Below are positions 23,501 to 35,806 of a DNA stretch of 64,000 bases, one piece after another (within the stretch, counting starts at the first letter, position 1; every line of letters begins with the position of its first letter). This stretch comes from Hypomesus transpacificus. Taxonomy: Eukaryota; Chordata; Actinopteri; Osmeriformes; Osmeridae. The notes below the pieces were generated by a model. It saw only the letters and a list, made by a program, of their open reading frames with translations. It searched no databases and was not told the DNA's origin. The stretch spans positions 14,104,394 through 14,168,393 of the forward strand of contig NC_061065.1 in NCBI RefSeq assembly GCF_021917145.1, given 5' to 3'. The position numbers were made by a program, and so were the translations under genes.

Positions 23501-26500
23501 GGCCCTGGGTGGGAGAGGCCGACCCCAACATGTGGAGAATGCTCGGCAGCAGGCCTTCGACATGAGGATGCAGTCCAGAGAGCAGCACAACAAGGTACGC
23601 AGCCTGGAGCCTGGAAATTGTGCTTTAAGTTCATATTGAACCTAGTTCCCTAATCAGAACCCGGAGCCATTTGGTTCCAGAACATGAGAATGAGGAGTGT
23701 AACAACACGTCAAGGTTCTGATATCATTTTATTCAGGATGCAGCGCAATCCCTGAAGGCCATGATGAAGAATGGTGGGAAGGTAGGTGTTCTGAACTTAA
23801 CTGACCTACATTTCTACCATCTAGACTTTACATTTACATTACATTTAGTAGACGCTCTTATCCAGAGCGACTTACAGTAAGTACAGGGACATTCCCCCCG
23901 AGGCAAGTAGGATGAAGTGCCTTGCCCAAGGACACAATGTCATTTGGCATGGCGGGCAATCGATCCGGCAACCTTTTGTTTACTAGCCCGACTCCCTCAC
24001 CGCCATCTGACTCTTTACTGCTTGTGTGCAAACATTACAGCCGAACCTCTTGAACCATACAGCATGGTTAAAGGTATTCTGTATTATTTCAGTTGATTTA
24101 TTTCATTGATTTAAAATCCGTCATGGCAAGGGTCAGATGTGTTGTAAGAAACTGTTACAGTGCTTGTATTCACTCGCGCTTTGCTTCGTAAATGCATGAA
24201 TGAACAATGTCCAAGCAGCTATTTTGCACACGAATAAGAACTTCACAAAATAAGCATGTTTAAGAGAAGGTCTCCCATTGCGCAGAACAGCTTGTTGTAT
24301 TTCCTTATGCTTGGGTGATTTCTTTTTGCCATTAAAGGACATGTCCTTCCCTGGTAAGGTCTTCTATAATACTCTGCAATATTCAAATACAAAAGCTAGT
24401 TTGTGTCCCAAGGTTTCACATAAGTAGTGTGTGAACAAAGTGAATAAATGCAGATGAATAAATGTAATGTAACATAAAAACGAGAAATGGTCTCTTCTAA
24501 AGGTGCCCGGTTAACGACTTTCAAGTTTTGTAATCTCCCCATCCCTCCTGTCGTCCAGAGCTCTGCAGGGCCCAGTGACGCGGCGGACGGCCGAGGCCTG
24601 AAGAGGAAAGCCGAGGACAGCGACAGCGAGCCCGAGCCTGAAGACAACGTCAGGTAAACCGGGGCACGAGCGATCCAGCCAGAACTGCATCCAATCCAGG
24701 ATGAGGCTCTGATTTATGCCTCAACACTTGCAACATAGGCTCTTCGGGTTTTCCTCTGTGGCCTCCCTGTTCTCATCAATAACCCCCCCCCCCCCTCCCC
24801 CCCTTCATCACACACACACACACGCACCTTCCTGCAAGTCATTAATATGGAAAGGAGGAATATTCTCATAAATTCCTCTGTGATGTGCCTGCCAAAGCTG
24901 TTAAATCCATTGGGCTAAATTGGTATTCATGGAGGCTTTCCGGTTACAAGTCGTCGCTCCCAGTGGGCCAGAGTGGAGGATCGGCTAGACAGATGCTGTT
25001 CATCCTTGATTATGTGCAGAATGGCATACCAATCTACTTGTATGTCGGAACCATTAAACTACTCCAAAGGGTGCAAAGTTTCCCTGCATGTCTACACGGA
25101 TGCGACTACGGTGGTCGAAGCAGGCTGATGGAATTCAATGCTGCATGGAAGACAGTGTCGAGCGCATTGTTTGCATTAAGCCTGAATAACTACAGTTGCT
25201 GCAACTATGGTTGAATTGTTACCCGAGTCAATCGCGTTCGATGAAAAACTTTTAGACGGGGCGATAATGGAACCCTGCTGGTATAGCCAGAGTTTTGTGT
25301 CGCGTTCTTCTCACGATGTGCTCTGGCAGGTTGTGGGAGGATGGCTGGAAGCAGAGATACTACAAGACCAAGTTTGACGTCGACGCCACCGACGAGGACT
25401 TCAAGCGCAAGGTTGTCCGGTCCTATGTGGAGGGCCTGTGCTGGGTCCTGAGGTACTACTACCAGGTACAGAACACGCCAAAGGCCTTTTTACACACACG
25501 CGCTCACCCACGAGACGAACCAGCTGTTCTGAAATCATTTTGCGTGGCACACCGTTAATTTTTTTTAAGGGAGAACCAGCCAACAGTGTCACGGTGTGGG
25601 AACATACCTTGGAGCTGTTTATTTAGGACGGGATCAAGCTGCCCTCCTCTAGTTTGTTTGCTTTGCCATCGGGAGCCCCAAACGCACCATGTATTACTTT
25701 GTACGTCGGTTGATAATGCAGATCTTGATCTTTAACTTAAAATTCAATAATTAGGCGTGGGTTCTCTTCAGAAGATCCTTGTCTGATTAGGCAGGAGCTA
25801 GGGGGATTTGTCAGCGGTAATTGTGCGCTCTGTGGATGCGGGGCTCTTGTGTTGACACCACATGCTCAGCCATCGAGGGCCGTCCCCCGGGGGGGGATTC
25901 TGAGTGTATTCATTACCAAGCATTCCCCCCCCCCCCCCATGGATGTGGACGTGTCTGTTCTTTTCTGCCACACATTCAGGGGCTTGCCAACAGCGGACCT
26001 GTGCTGTGAACGTGCACATGCATCGCCAAATGTTCAAAGGCCAAGGCAGCTCGTTTGGCAGGTGCCAAATTAGGAAGCCAAAACAAATCGAACCATTTGT
26101 TTATTTATTTAGTTCTGTCTCACTTTTTTTTTTTTTGCATGTCATAGGAGTACCCTGCTTTTTTTGTCAGTACCACAAGAAAGCATATATATATATATAT
26201 ATATATTATATTTATTTTTTATTAATTCATAGGGATTCAATTGTGGTATGGCTGTGGTGAATGTTGATCTATTAGTTGTGATTTTGGGGTTCACAGTCTA
26301 GGTGGAAAGCCACAACTTGTTATTTGAATTATTGTCTATTTGACATAGAAATGTTGGCATTGAAATAGGAGTACCCAATGTGTGCAGGGATTGTAGAATG
26401 GATTGGAGACCTAATTTTCAGAGAGAAATTCCTGCTAGCAAGGCAGTGAAGGTCATCCATGGGTATGCCTTTGAAAAGCTAATTCTGTAGCAGAGAAGTT

Positions 26501-29500
26501 TCTTATCTCATCTTATCTTCCAAGGCTGGATTTGCAGGGTTTATATTATCTTCAACGTGAGTATACTTTAGGGATGGGGTGAAATTAATTTCTGTATCCA
26601 TTTTGTTACTGTTATAAGGGTGAAGAGGTACTAAGCAGGTTGGCCCTTTGTGGGTGTTTTGGAAATGACTGAAATCTCATGAATCCAGCTCAACCCATTG
26701 CTAAATAAACTTCAGTAGCGATATAAATCCCTTACCACTTCAGAAAAAGAATTCAAATTTTTTTTTTCTCTTCTGTGCACTTTTTCAAGCAAATCGGCAA
26801 AGAGTTGGGGGTTGTTGTTTGTGTCATTGCTGTGGGAAACTCATGTTTGTTTGCTGATTGACAGGGGTGTGCCTCCTGGAAGTGGTACTTTCCTTTCCAC
26901 TATGCTCCGTTTGCATCCGACTTCAAAGACATCAAAGGCCTGTTCACCGAGTTCGAGGTTGGGACCAAGCCGGTAAGAATGGACAGAAGGCTACTTTTTC
27001 ACTTGTCTTGTTCGCGTTCTTTCCCGCTCTCGTGGAATTCTTCAGCCCAGTCCTTTCCTCGCACGACTAAGCCTGTTTTGTGCTGTGTGTGTGTGGTTAC
27101 ATCTGGGTAGTTCAAGCCCCTGGAGCAGCTGATGGGTGTTTTTCCTGCCGCCAGTGGAAACTTCCTGCCAGAGACCTGGCGTACGCTCATGAGCAACCCA
27201 GTAAGTTACAGTGAGAACATCAGTCACAACTAGTACAGTTTCTTCAATAAACACATTAGGCTACTTTGGCCTTGTGAAATTGCCAGTTTAACTTAAACAA
27301 AACAATGTGGTAAGTTCTCTCTCAGTCAACGTTCTGCCCGTTTCAACAGGACTCTTCCATTATTGATTTCTATCCTGACGACTTTGCGATCGATCTGAAT
27401 GGAAAGAAGTATGCCTGGCAGGGTGAGTCTTCACTTACTACAATAATCCAAATGCCTCGTGCCTGTGGTCGTCTGACATTACATTTACATTTAGTGATTT
27501 AGCAGACGCCCTTATCCAGAGCGACTTACAGTAAGTACAGGGACATTCCCCCCGAGGCAAGTAGGGTGAAGTGCCTTGCCCAAGGACACAAGGAGGGACT
27601 ACCCCCAAAAAGGGGACAGAAATCGAGTAGAAAAAGCCAAATGAAAGCTGATGGCCTGCCTTCACCGCATTGTCATTGGATCACTTCCAATCCAGCGGGG
27701 TATTGCAGAGCCAAAGAACATGACCACCATGTCACTATCCAAATACTGTTACTAGTGCAGTGCCTGTGATGCAGCTGGTGATTTAAGATGTCCATTACCG
27801 TAGTTTGTCAGTTGTTTATAGAACTTTGTGCACACACAAAAAAAGCGAAGTGTTTCACAGTTCGATTAGAAATACTACTGAGCATCCACATACATTGTCA
27901 ATAAATGTGTTATTTCATTAACATAACCACATTTGCTGAGCTATACTGAAAATCCACTTTACACTACATTGAGTATCCACTTCATATTATCTTGCTATTA
28001 GTTAGCTAGCTGGCATGTTGCGGCACTCTACGTCCTTAGGTCTTGATCAAGACGCTGGCCAATTTTCTACTTCATACCTTCAGAGAACCTCTGGGGTTTG
28101 AAGATAATCGAGCTACAAAAACGTGGAACGCACAGATTCCCCTATAACTATAGTTGGATAACCTCAGGTGGTCTGTGTTGTGTCTCTGAAGGTGTGGCTC
28201 TGTTGCCCTTTGTGGACGAGCGCAGGCTGAGGGCGGCTTTGGATGACGTGTACCCTGACCTCTCCTCTGAGGAAGGTGAGTGTAACACACAGCTTCCACT
28301 CAGCCTTTCTAAGAAAAACACTTCTACTCTGTCCATTTCATCTATAGGTGGAATAGGAATTACACATGACCTTGGCATTCAGAACAGTTAATATATTCAG
28401 TTTGTGAAAAATAGAGCTACGTATCATGTCTGTTGAATGAATAAGTATGTGAAACGTGGGGGTTTCTTCAGAAAAAAGGAACAGTCTGGGAAGCGATGTG
28501 CTGTTTGTGGGCAAGTCCCACGCTCTCTGCGACTTCATCCAGGAGCTGTATCTTACCAAATGTCACCAGGTAGGCAGAGCTTCTTGTTATTTGTATGGGA
28601 TTGGACCACCTTACAGTCCAAATGTTACAGATGGCTCAGACTCTATCTCTGATCTCTAGGGAACTGAGATGCCTGCAGAGCTATGCCATGGAATCCAAGG
28701 GACACTAAGTCTTGATGAAGAGCCTATTCTACCAGATGAGTAAGCAAGATCTGCTTCATTACCACATGTTATGATTTCAGAGTACATTCTTATTTTGCTA
28801 GTACTCCATCCCTTGAGAAAGTAACAGTTTCTTCCTTTTCTCTCATAGGCCAGTGGAGTCTCCAATCCCTACGCTCCGAGACATTGCACAGAACAGTGCG
28901 ATAGGGTACGGATTCTCTTTTTGTAATTTTTTTTATTTTTGTAACCTCCTTAGATTCTGCCACTGATCTCAGGTGGACAGGAGGACACGCAAGCAGCTGC
29001 TATGACAATGAGCTTTATGTGCTGGTGAATATTTGTTTACCCGTTCCCGCTAACAACATAATGAACGTTTGAAGGTGCACTTGAACCCCTAACCTCATAC
29101 CGCCGCTCAGACGACTGAGCTTCCTGGAAGTCGCTACCTGAGGGCCCCAGTCAGCAGCTGTTGGAGTGCTCGCTCTCCAACTTCACATTTCACCTGTTTT
29201 TTGTTGTTTTTTTGTTGCTGCATGCGATGGATCTCCTCCATAGGATGAATTTATAGTGGAGTAGGTGAATGACATTGGAAGGTTTGACCTCAATGGAAGC
29301 AAGGTTTTGAGGCTGTGCACCTGTCACTCTGGACTCCTTGTGACGTGTCTATTGCTTTTCAGGGTCCAGTTTCAAGGGGGGGGGGGGGGGGTTGATCAAA
29401 ATTAATTGATATAATTTGTATGGTTTGCTGTGACTTGTCAAATCAGAAAGGGCTCCTGTCATCCTTGTCGCTAGATGGTGTCAGTACGTCATATTAGTGC

Positions 29501-32500
29501 AGATTTTGGTAAATATAAAATGAGTCATGGTGTGACGATAGTAATGTTAATCGATGGTTTTCTTTACAGAATAAAGTATGTGGATCCCCAGTATGCAGAG
29601 GGCTTTGTGTTCAAGGCAGTTGTTCTTCCTGGGGCCAAGTAAGTTAACATAATTCATTTTTACTGTGAGTTTTGCACATTAGTTTACATTGTGTAGACTA
29701 CTGCACGTAGTCTTAAAAAATATGTTTGCCATACCATCAGAAGAGTATGTTTAGTGTAAAACATGCATCTTCTTTTTTAAATGCTAAGGTAATTAATGCA
29801 TGGTAACGCATATTATCCTTGATGTGTATAGAATAATATAATGGGTTTAATACAGGGAGGCCACAGTCCCTTATTTTGACCATTCTTCGGACCATTCTTC
29901 TCAGGCTCCCTAACAAGGTGCTTAAGCCCGGGGACTGGGAGAGGGGCAACCGGGGCCCCTGGAGGCCCCAGCTTGGGTTCAACCCTAACCGACAGCAGAC
30001 CCACCTGGACCAATCAGCGTTCCGTGCTCTGGGGTAGGCGTTTTCTGTCTACCTCAGGACCAGCTACTACTGTTATCTGCCACTGTGGCTCCCCCCCCCC
30101 CCCCCCCCCTCGGTGACCATTAAATACCCACGTTTGATTAGGATCTAAGCTCTTTACTCCGTACATTCGTGCAAGAGGCTGAATTGTCATTAAGGAACCT
30201 GAATAATTGAACATCTGGCTGATGCCGACTATAGCATGTTTAGGAATGAATTATGCATGGTGCTGAAGAAACGTGATGTATTCCAAATTATTTTTGGTAT
30301 ATTTTTTGGTCCACCAAATCCTTAATTTCGTAATTCAAGCAGTTATTTGCCTTGATGGGGCCAAACGGGCAGGTGCTCCGAGGCTGGTGATGAGGAAAAT
30401 CTGGTATGGATCAGTTGGTTAAAAAAGGAGGATTTTTCTTGTGTGGCTTTGAAAAAATGTGTCACCAGTGTGCCAACATTGTAAGGAATATAGCTACTAT
30501 AACACGATGGACATTTGAACGGATTGTTTGATTTGTGGGGCTCTTACTAACCAGAAAAGCTGTAAACTGCAGTTTGGCGTGCTTGTAACACTTTATGGGT
30601 TTGTCTTTTCCAGTCACAGCATGAACAGAGGTGGACAGTACAGCAACGCCCCGCCCCCTGGCAACTACAACCGGGGGAACTACCGCCCCCAACACAGTGG
30701 CGGGCATCCCCCATCTTTCCCACGTAAGACTCGCGAGCATGTGCATCAGCCATACCTCAAGACATCCAAACACCATTGCACCAAGGCTTTTCCCATCAAC
30801 TTACACACAGCCTTTAGATAGGGATACAGCGCATGTCCCAAAGCCAAATATCCACTTGCGTGTCTCCTGATTACATACTAGGAAGGCCAGCGGGCTCCTC
30901 CCTTCTTGCATGTTGTTTTTTTGGGGGGCACAATCAGGACTCGAGGCTGACAAATTGTGCTTTTTTAAAGATGGTAAAAAAACAACAACATTCTAACAAA
31001 CTTTTTAAAATACAATTAAATGGCCCTTTGTTCAGTGGACTGGGTGCTGCAGTAACTCTATCTGGAGGGACAAATTCTCTTCCCCAGCACCTAATCATGG
31101 GCTCCTGCGTGCCCCTGGCCTTAGCCCTTGTGGTCCTCTGACAGCAGTTCTCCAATTTGACTTTGATGTGCCAATTTGCAAGTTGATGAATAATCTCATC
31201 TGGCGGCTGATAGCCTGTGGGGGAGTCGAGACTATTCTGGTGGCACTTGATGCAAATAAGGGTTTTTGGCTCCTCTGGATTGCGGCAGCACCTCCCTTTT
31301 GCCTCCACTGTTCATTCGAGATGGTAAACTTGGCAATTAGCAGTGAGGGACTTATTTTTCTTTTATTATTATTATTATTCTTATTGTTATTTTCTTTTTC
31401 TTAAAGAGGAGTTATTTTTATTTTTTATTTTTTTATCATGGAAATGAATGGTCCTAAGGCGATGGATGACTACAGGACTGTCTGCTATTGTTTACGCGAC
31501 ATATCCTAATAATTGAGTTCAAAGCCTTGGACATAATACACCCAGAGTGGCAGTGAAGGCTCCTTGTTTATTCAGTTTAGACTATTTGCATAAATATTTT
31601 TAAGAGGTGTTTTCTTTTAATTTTTTAAGGTGGTTATTAGCAATACTACCTGTGGATTGACTGAACACAAACATTTTCTAACAGCAGCAATGCATGTTAA
31701 ATGTAGGATGTACCATGTTGGACTCATGATCATTATGACTGTCATCAGACTTCCGAGAATTGGCCATGCATTAAACACCAGTCAGGCGTTTGCAAATCAT
31801 TAGTCTTACCAATACAAGAAACCAGGTAAACCAGAGAAGTAACTCTTAAATTATCTTGAAATGTGCCATTTTGGGGCGAATGAGAGCTCAAAGGCATGTC
31901 TTTTGTTCAGATAAACCTTTTTCCTCGGGGAGGATCCACTAGGTGGGCAGTAATCATCCCAGCCTGGGCTAGGATGGGTCTTTGTGGTGGGGGTCCAGGG
32001 TCCCTGTTTGCTGATTAGGTGTTGGGAGACCAGGGTGGTAATGAGGCTGTCGAGTGGGTCTGCTGGACACACTGGCCCCCTGATAAAAGCCTCGGGGAGG
32101 ATCCTATTTGATTGGATGTGTGCTGTAGTCTGGAGAGGGTTGAAACCAAAGTTAACTTCCCCTTTGACTGTGCCACTACCTCCTGTGGTGATGTGTCAAC
32201 ACACCGCCTCTGAAACATGCAGCGAGGTTTTGTTCGCCCTAATCAAAACAGCTGGTGTGTAATAACCAACCAGGGGACACTCTGTTGGTGGCCATTATTG
32301 TGCTGACATGTAGTGACATTGTATTGTCAACTTTGTTGTGCTGTTGAAGTTTCAGCTCCCGTCTATTTTTAATTGAGCCATGCGTACTCAAACGAGTTGT
32401 CTACGAAAACCAGCCTGAAAAGACAAGATAATTGAAAATGAATGTGAGGAAATGTCATTTGTTTGGGCCTGTTGTAATCCTGGTGGTACTACAGCGAATG

Positions 32501-35500
32501 CAGCGTGTTTAGAGGATTTAGAAGCGTAATCCTTTATTGTCGTTTGTATCACATGGGCCAGAGCTCCATAGAGTTTCAGATCATTGTTAATTAAGGAGAT
32601 TGACAGGTGTCTACTTGTAATTCTCTCTTTGGAGTGACTATACTGACCCATCAGCAGAAGAGACATGAGACGTTACAGGGTTCTAAATGAGACCAGAGTG
32701 GGTGGTCCTAAGTTGTTGATCGAGAAGATTAATAAACGTTTGCCGAAAAACAGGCTGAAATGACTTGGGTCTGGCGAACTTGCCATTTCTCCCATTGTCT
32801 TTTTTAGTATGTCTGTTGATGTTGAGGCTGATCTCTGGTACTAAGTTGCGACTTATTGTAGGACTTAGCTATTCTACAAGCAGTAAATAAATGTTGGTCA
32901 TGCAGGGGTTTCTACGCAGCCTGGTCATATTTTACTTTTATCGTCCTCCTAAGTCCTCGTTCTATTCTCTCATTCCCAAATTCAGCTGGCCAAAGTTTCA
33001 GTGAACCTCCAGGCCAAACATACTATTTCCAACATCATTACCATCAAAGATTTTTTTACACCAGCTCAAATCCCGGTTTTGTAAATGACAGCCTTTTCTT
33101 CACTGAAATTCTTTTCATCCCACCCTTCACCCGCCCCTCACCCTCTTCTCCATCTGAAACACTCACCAGGCCTGCCCCTATAAACAAACAAGTCTGAGGC
33201 TTGCAGCTGGTCATTGCCTTGGCAACTGTGAATCTGGAAGCTGCTCGCTACTTTTTTGTAAAAAGTGTGGCTTTGTGAAGGGCTCGCGGCGATGGAACCA
33301 GGGTACTTGAGTCATCCACAATGCCGCCCGCTGAATGCTTATTTCATTTTCAGGAGAAGAAATGCAAATGCTGCATTTTTTTTCTTTACGCCCTTACCTC
33401 AAACGCTATTGTGATCTGATGCTTGAATAGGCGTAATTTTATCATGGCAATTGTTTTCTCAGTATCTGAACATTAAAAATGCTTTGTTTTGATATTGGGG
33501 TTATGGTGGAATTGAATTGGGTTAATTAATTCCCCAATTTAGGTAGCGCACACTGTAGTTCCAGCATAATGGAAAGTTGAACTGAACATTCAACCTGTTG
33601 GAAGTACTCCATTTACAGTCATGATTAGGCTTAAACATTAATTCTGGAATTTTTTTGTTGTGCATCATAAATGTGTTATCAAATATGGGACTTATTGCTG
33701 TTTACAATCCAAGTACGACTTAAGCAGAATTCCCACCCCATTACCACCCAAACCAGAAAAGTTTAGGGAAAAGTTTCATCAATAGGCCAACTGCAACTCT
33801 TAATGGATCATCCACCAAATTCCACAATATCACGTCTTTATGAATTTCTTGTTCACATTCTTGATTTAAGACACAATTCCCCCTGCCAATATTGTTGAAT
33901 GTAGTATACTGTGTACATGACAAGAACTTGGATTGGAATAAACACTTTTTCAAAACGGTATCTTTTGTTCTGCTCAGATTCCAGGCAGCAGGGTATACTA
34001 GGAGCCCCTCCCCCGTACAACCCTCAGCAATACCCAAGGTGAGTCTTCTTTGTCCGCTTCTGTAACATGTCAGGAGGAAATCTTCTGTCTTTACTCAGCC
34101 TGGGAAGTTCTGAGTAACTTTTCTGTTGGATGAAGTAGTGTGTACTGCATAAATACTTGGTGGTGCTCATGAACGAATAACTTTTTGGGGGGTTGACCTA
34201 CCGTTTTCACACTTGGGTTGGAGTTTTTTTGTTTGTTTGTATTTGTAGTTTTCCTGTGGAAGCACACCTCCCAACTGTACATGAGGCCACCAGACCCGCA
34301 CCATGGGGGGCTTGGAGCTGAATTGAAATTATGGCCGAGCTAAAACAAATTTCTCTCGAGGAGGTTTGTGGAACTTAATGAGGCATAACTAATGCTGCCG
34401 GAGCGCTATCGTTTCCGTGCCGCAGCCACAGTGTCCGCACAGACCAGCTATTGATTCTGGCTCCAGACCTCTTGAAGGACTAATCAGGTTCTTTGGTTCA
34501 ACTTTTCAGGCCTCCCATCCCCATTGTGCCTCCCTGTCACCTTAGGTCAGTAGTTATTAGCGGCGACTGAAAACAGTTTCTTTAACTACTTACGACCGGA
34601 CCAAATGAAAATGCATAAGAAGGGAACCTGGAGGAGGGATTATGGATTCCACTGCTCTGCTAAGTCGGGCATTGGGAAAGAATGTGACATGGTTTGATAA
34701 TGAGGGATGGGTCCACCTCCACTCTTTCCTGCTCCATTGTCGGCAATAAGACGAGACTTAATACGTTGGGGTTTGCTCCCAGATCGACACATTGTCGAGC
34801 TGCTGTTCATGGAGAGCTGCAGTGTGGTCTGTGTGTTCATCGCCCAAGAGCAATGTGGTGCCCTCATTTCAGGGATGAGTGCAATTCATGTAAATATGGT
34901 TTATTTCATACTCTTACGGGGTTTATACACAGAATGGCGTAAATTGGGTCGCCATCTTATCCTTTTATGAATTCAGCCTCTCGGTCCATACCAATTAGCA
35001 GGGATGTTGCTAGGTCACCGTGGTCAATTGAAGGCTGCATCAATAGAACTTGAAAAGGTTTTTTTTGTTTGTTTTTTTTTGTAGCCATATCAGGCCTTCT
35101 GACATAATTCAACAATTGGTGGGTGGGACAAAATGATGGCAGGCCCAACACTCAGAATCCCCCAAACCCAGAATTGCATCGTCCTGTAGTCTTGCAATAC
35201 AAATTTTGAGGTGTTTTAATTGACGTTGCTAGCTCGAAGCCAAGCTGCACAACATTGACCAATGCTAATCCAAACTCGCCTTCAGGCTAGCAATTGTTGT
35301 CAGCTGACAACCAAGTTTTGACTGTGCAGGCAGCAGTATGGTGGACAGGGCTGGGACCGGTCAATGCAGTCCCAAGGAGCAGCCTACCAACAAAACATGG
35401 CCCGGGGCCGTGGGGGGGGTGCTGGAAACTACCAGCAACGCTACGACGACCGCCGAGATGACCGCAGAGACAACAGACCACCGCAGGTAACTATTTGGCA

Positions 35501-35806
35501 ACCAAGTCAAGTTTAATCTCCAGCAGCTTAATGAAACCCAACAGTACGCATACATGGGGGGTCATTGGAACTAGAACGGTCCATCAGTTACAACATATTT
35601 TTTGTGGGGCTTGTTTTTTTTATTGCATGCAAAGAATGAGCAACTGTATTCTAGCATATTTATATGGGGTAGGTGAGAACGGTTGGTTGTGAATTCACAG
35701 TTCACATTTGTGCAAATAATTTAACTCTTAGCCTCTTTTGTAGGGTTACAACTCTGGACAGGGTTATCCACCACCACCACCTGCCAGGCGTTACGATTGG
35801 AATTAA
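17593..35806 (+). CDS. xrn2: 5'-3' exoribonuclease 2 (XRN2), 31 coding exons, 957 aa
   Basis: XRN2 is the nuclear 5'-3' RNA exonuclease. It degrades RNA downstream of poly(A) cleavage ('torpedo' termination) and trims rRNA and other nuclear RNAs. Exons: 17593-17667, 18037-18164, 18252-18363, 18557-18668, 18970-19028, 19119-19208, 19356-19428, 19560-19610, 21885-22042, 22146-22220, 22421-22554, 22643-22700, 22819-22926, 23227-23271, 23454-23594, 23737-23781, 24559-24653, 25330-25465, 26865-26972, 27111-27200, 27350-27422, 28192-28275, 28472-28569, 28660-28739, 28849-28905, 29570-29638, 29905-30033, 30614-30723, 33978-34038, 35330-35486, 35744-35806. All junctions are GT/AG and the phases join without a stop. 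The start [13 protein letters not shown] is the family N-terminus. Catalytic acidic residues are present: D54, D103, E203, E205, D233, D235 and D345 (in GNDFLPH). A CCHC zinc knuckle is at C263-C266-H271-C276. Basic NLS-like stretches lie at 415-426 and 503-505. The tail from about 830 is Gly/Arg/Gln/Pro-rich and ends YDWN. Human XRN2 is 950 aa, so this copy looks complete and functional. Confidence 0.97.
18442..18500 (-). mobile_element. SINE 3'-tail fragment in xrn2 intron 3
   Basis: ATTTAGCAGACACTTTTATC followed by CAAAGCGACTT matches the tail module of the fuller SINE copies at 23.8 and 45.0 kb, with several substitutions. Only the LINE-derived tail is present, consistent with 5' truncation. 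It lies about 56 bases upstream of exon 4. Confidence 0.65.
18760..18903. mobile_element. 144-bp fold-back (palindromic MITE-like) element in xrn2 intron 4
   Basis: The outer 47 bases on each side are exact inverted complements, beginning GGCCGGGTTTCCCAGATTCG and ending with its complement. The inner part continues as an imperfect palindrome centred on CTAG near 18831. Most inner mismatches are transitions that still allow G-U pairs in RNA. Fold-back elements of this type are known in fish genomes. No clear target-site duplication is visible. The intron transcript should form one long hairpin. Confidence 0.8.
19611..21884 (+). other. xrn2: xrn2 intron 8 with probable old transposon sequence
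   Basis: A 2.27-kb intron. From about 20230 to 21000 it contains sequence including CAGGGCTTGACATTAACC at 20388, a hAT-like terminus that also looks like common fish repeat sequence. No open transposase frame and no matching opposite terminus were found, so any element is degraded. The rest is plain AT-rich intron. Confidence 0.45.
23827..24011 (-). mobile_element. tRNA-headed SINE, near full length, in xrn2 intron 16
   Basis: On the - strand the element begins with a tRNA-like head; B-box-like sequence (GATCGATTGCC) lies near 23955-23975. A body with TGTGTCCTTGGGCAAGGCAC follows, and it ends with the tail module GCTCTGGATAAGAGCGTCTAC plus a TAAATGTAAATG end. The head-body-tail layout is that of V-SINE-type fish SINEs with an L2/CR1-like LINE tail. 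The family name is my recollection and should be checked. Confidence 0.8.
24654..25329 (+). other. xrn2: xrn2 intron 17
   Basis: A 676-bp intron holding C-runs around 24783-24803 and a short CA repeat at about 24811-24822. Nothing else is recognised. Confidence 0.6.
25466..26864 (+). other. xrn2: xrn2 intron 18
   Basis: A 1.4-kb intron with a G-run near 25889, a C-run near 25926-25938, a T-run near 26126, and a (TA)n microsatellite at 26184-26210. No genes are seen. Confidence 0.6.
27476..27597 (-). mobile_element. Truncated SINE copy in xrn2 intron 21
   Basis: The tail and body modules match the 23.8-kb copy almost exactly, from ACATTTACATTTAGTGATTT through CTTGCCCAAGGACACA. The tRNA-like head is missing, as in a 5'-truncated insertion. 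Confidence 0.8.
28906..29569 (+). other. xrn2: xrn2 intron 25
   Basis: A 664-bp intron carrying a 16-base G-run at 29376-29391. Otherwise unremarkable. Confidence 0.55.
30034..30613 (+). other. xrn2: xrn2 intron 27
   Basis: A 580-bp intron with a 19-base C-run at 30091-30109. Nothing else is recognised. Confidence 0.55.
30724..33977 (+). other. xrn2: xrn2 intron 28, long, with enhancer-like blocks
   Basis: This 3.25-kb intron is the longest in the gene and the largest close to nkx2.4. It holds little repeat. One block (about 32480-32710) combines a Sox-type ATTGTT, the homeodomain core TTAATTAA (32587-32594), TGACAG, an E-box CAGGTG (32604-32609) and an exact Gli consensus TGGGTGGTC (32699-32707). 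Another block (31130-31330) has an octamer ATGCAAAT at 31250-31257. Enhancer function is inference. Confidence 0.4.
34039..35329 (+). other. xrn2: xrn2 intron 29
   Basis: A 1.29-kb intron of complex sequence with a T-rich tract near 35060. No gene or recognised repeat. Confidence 0.5.
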
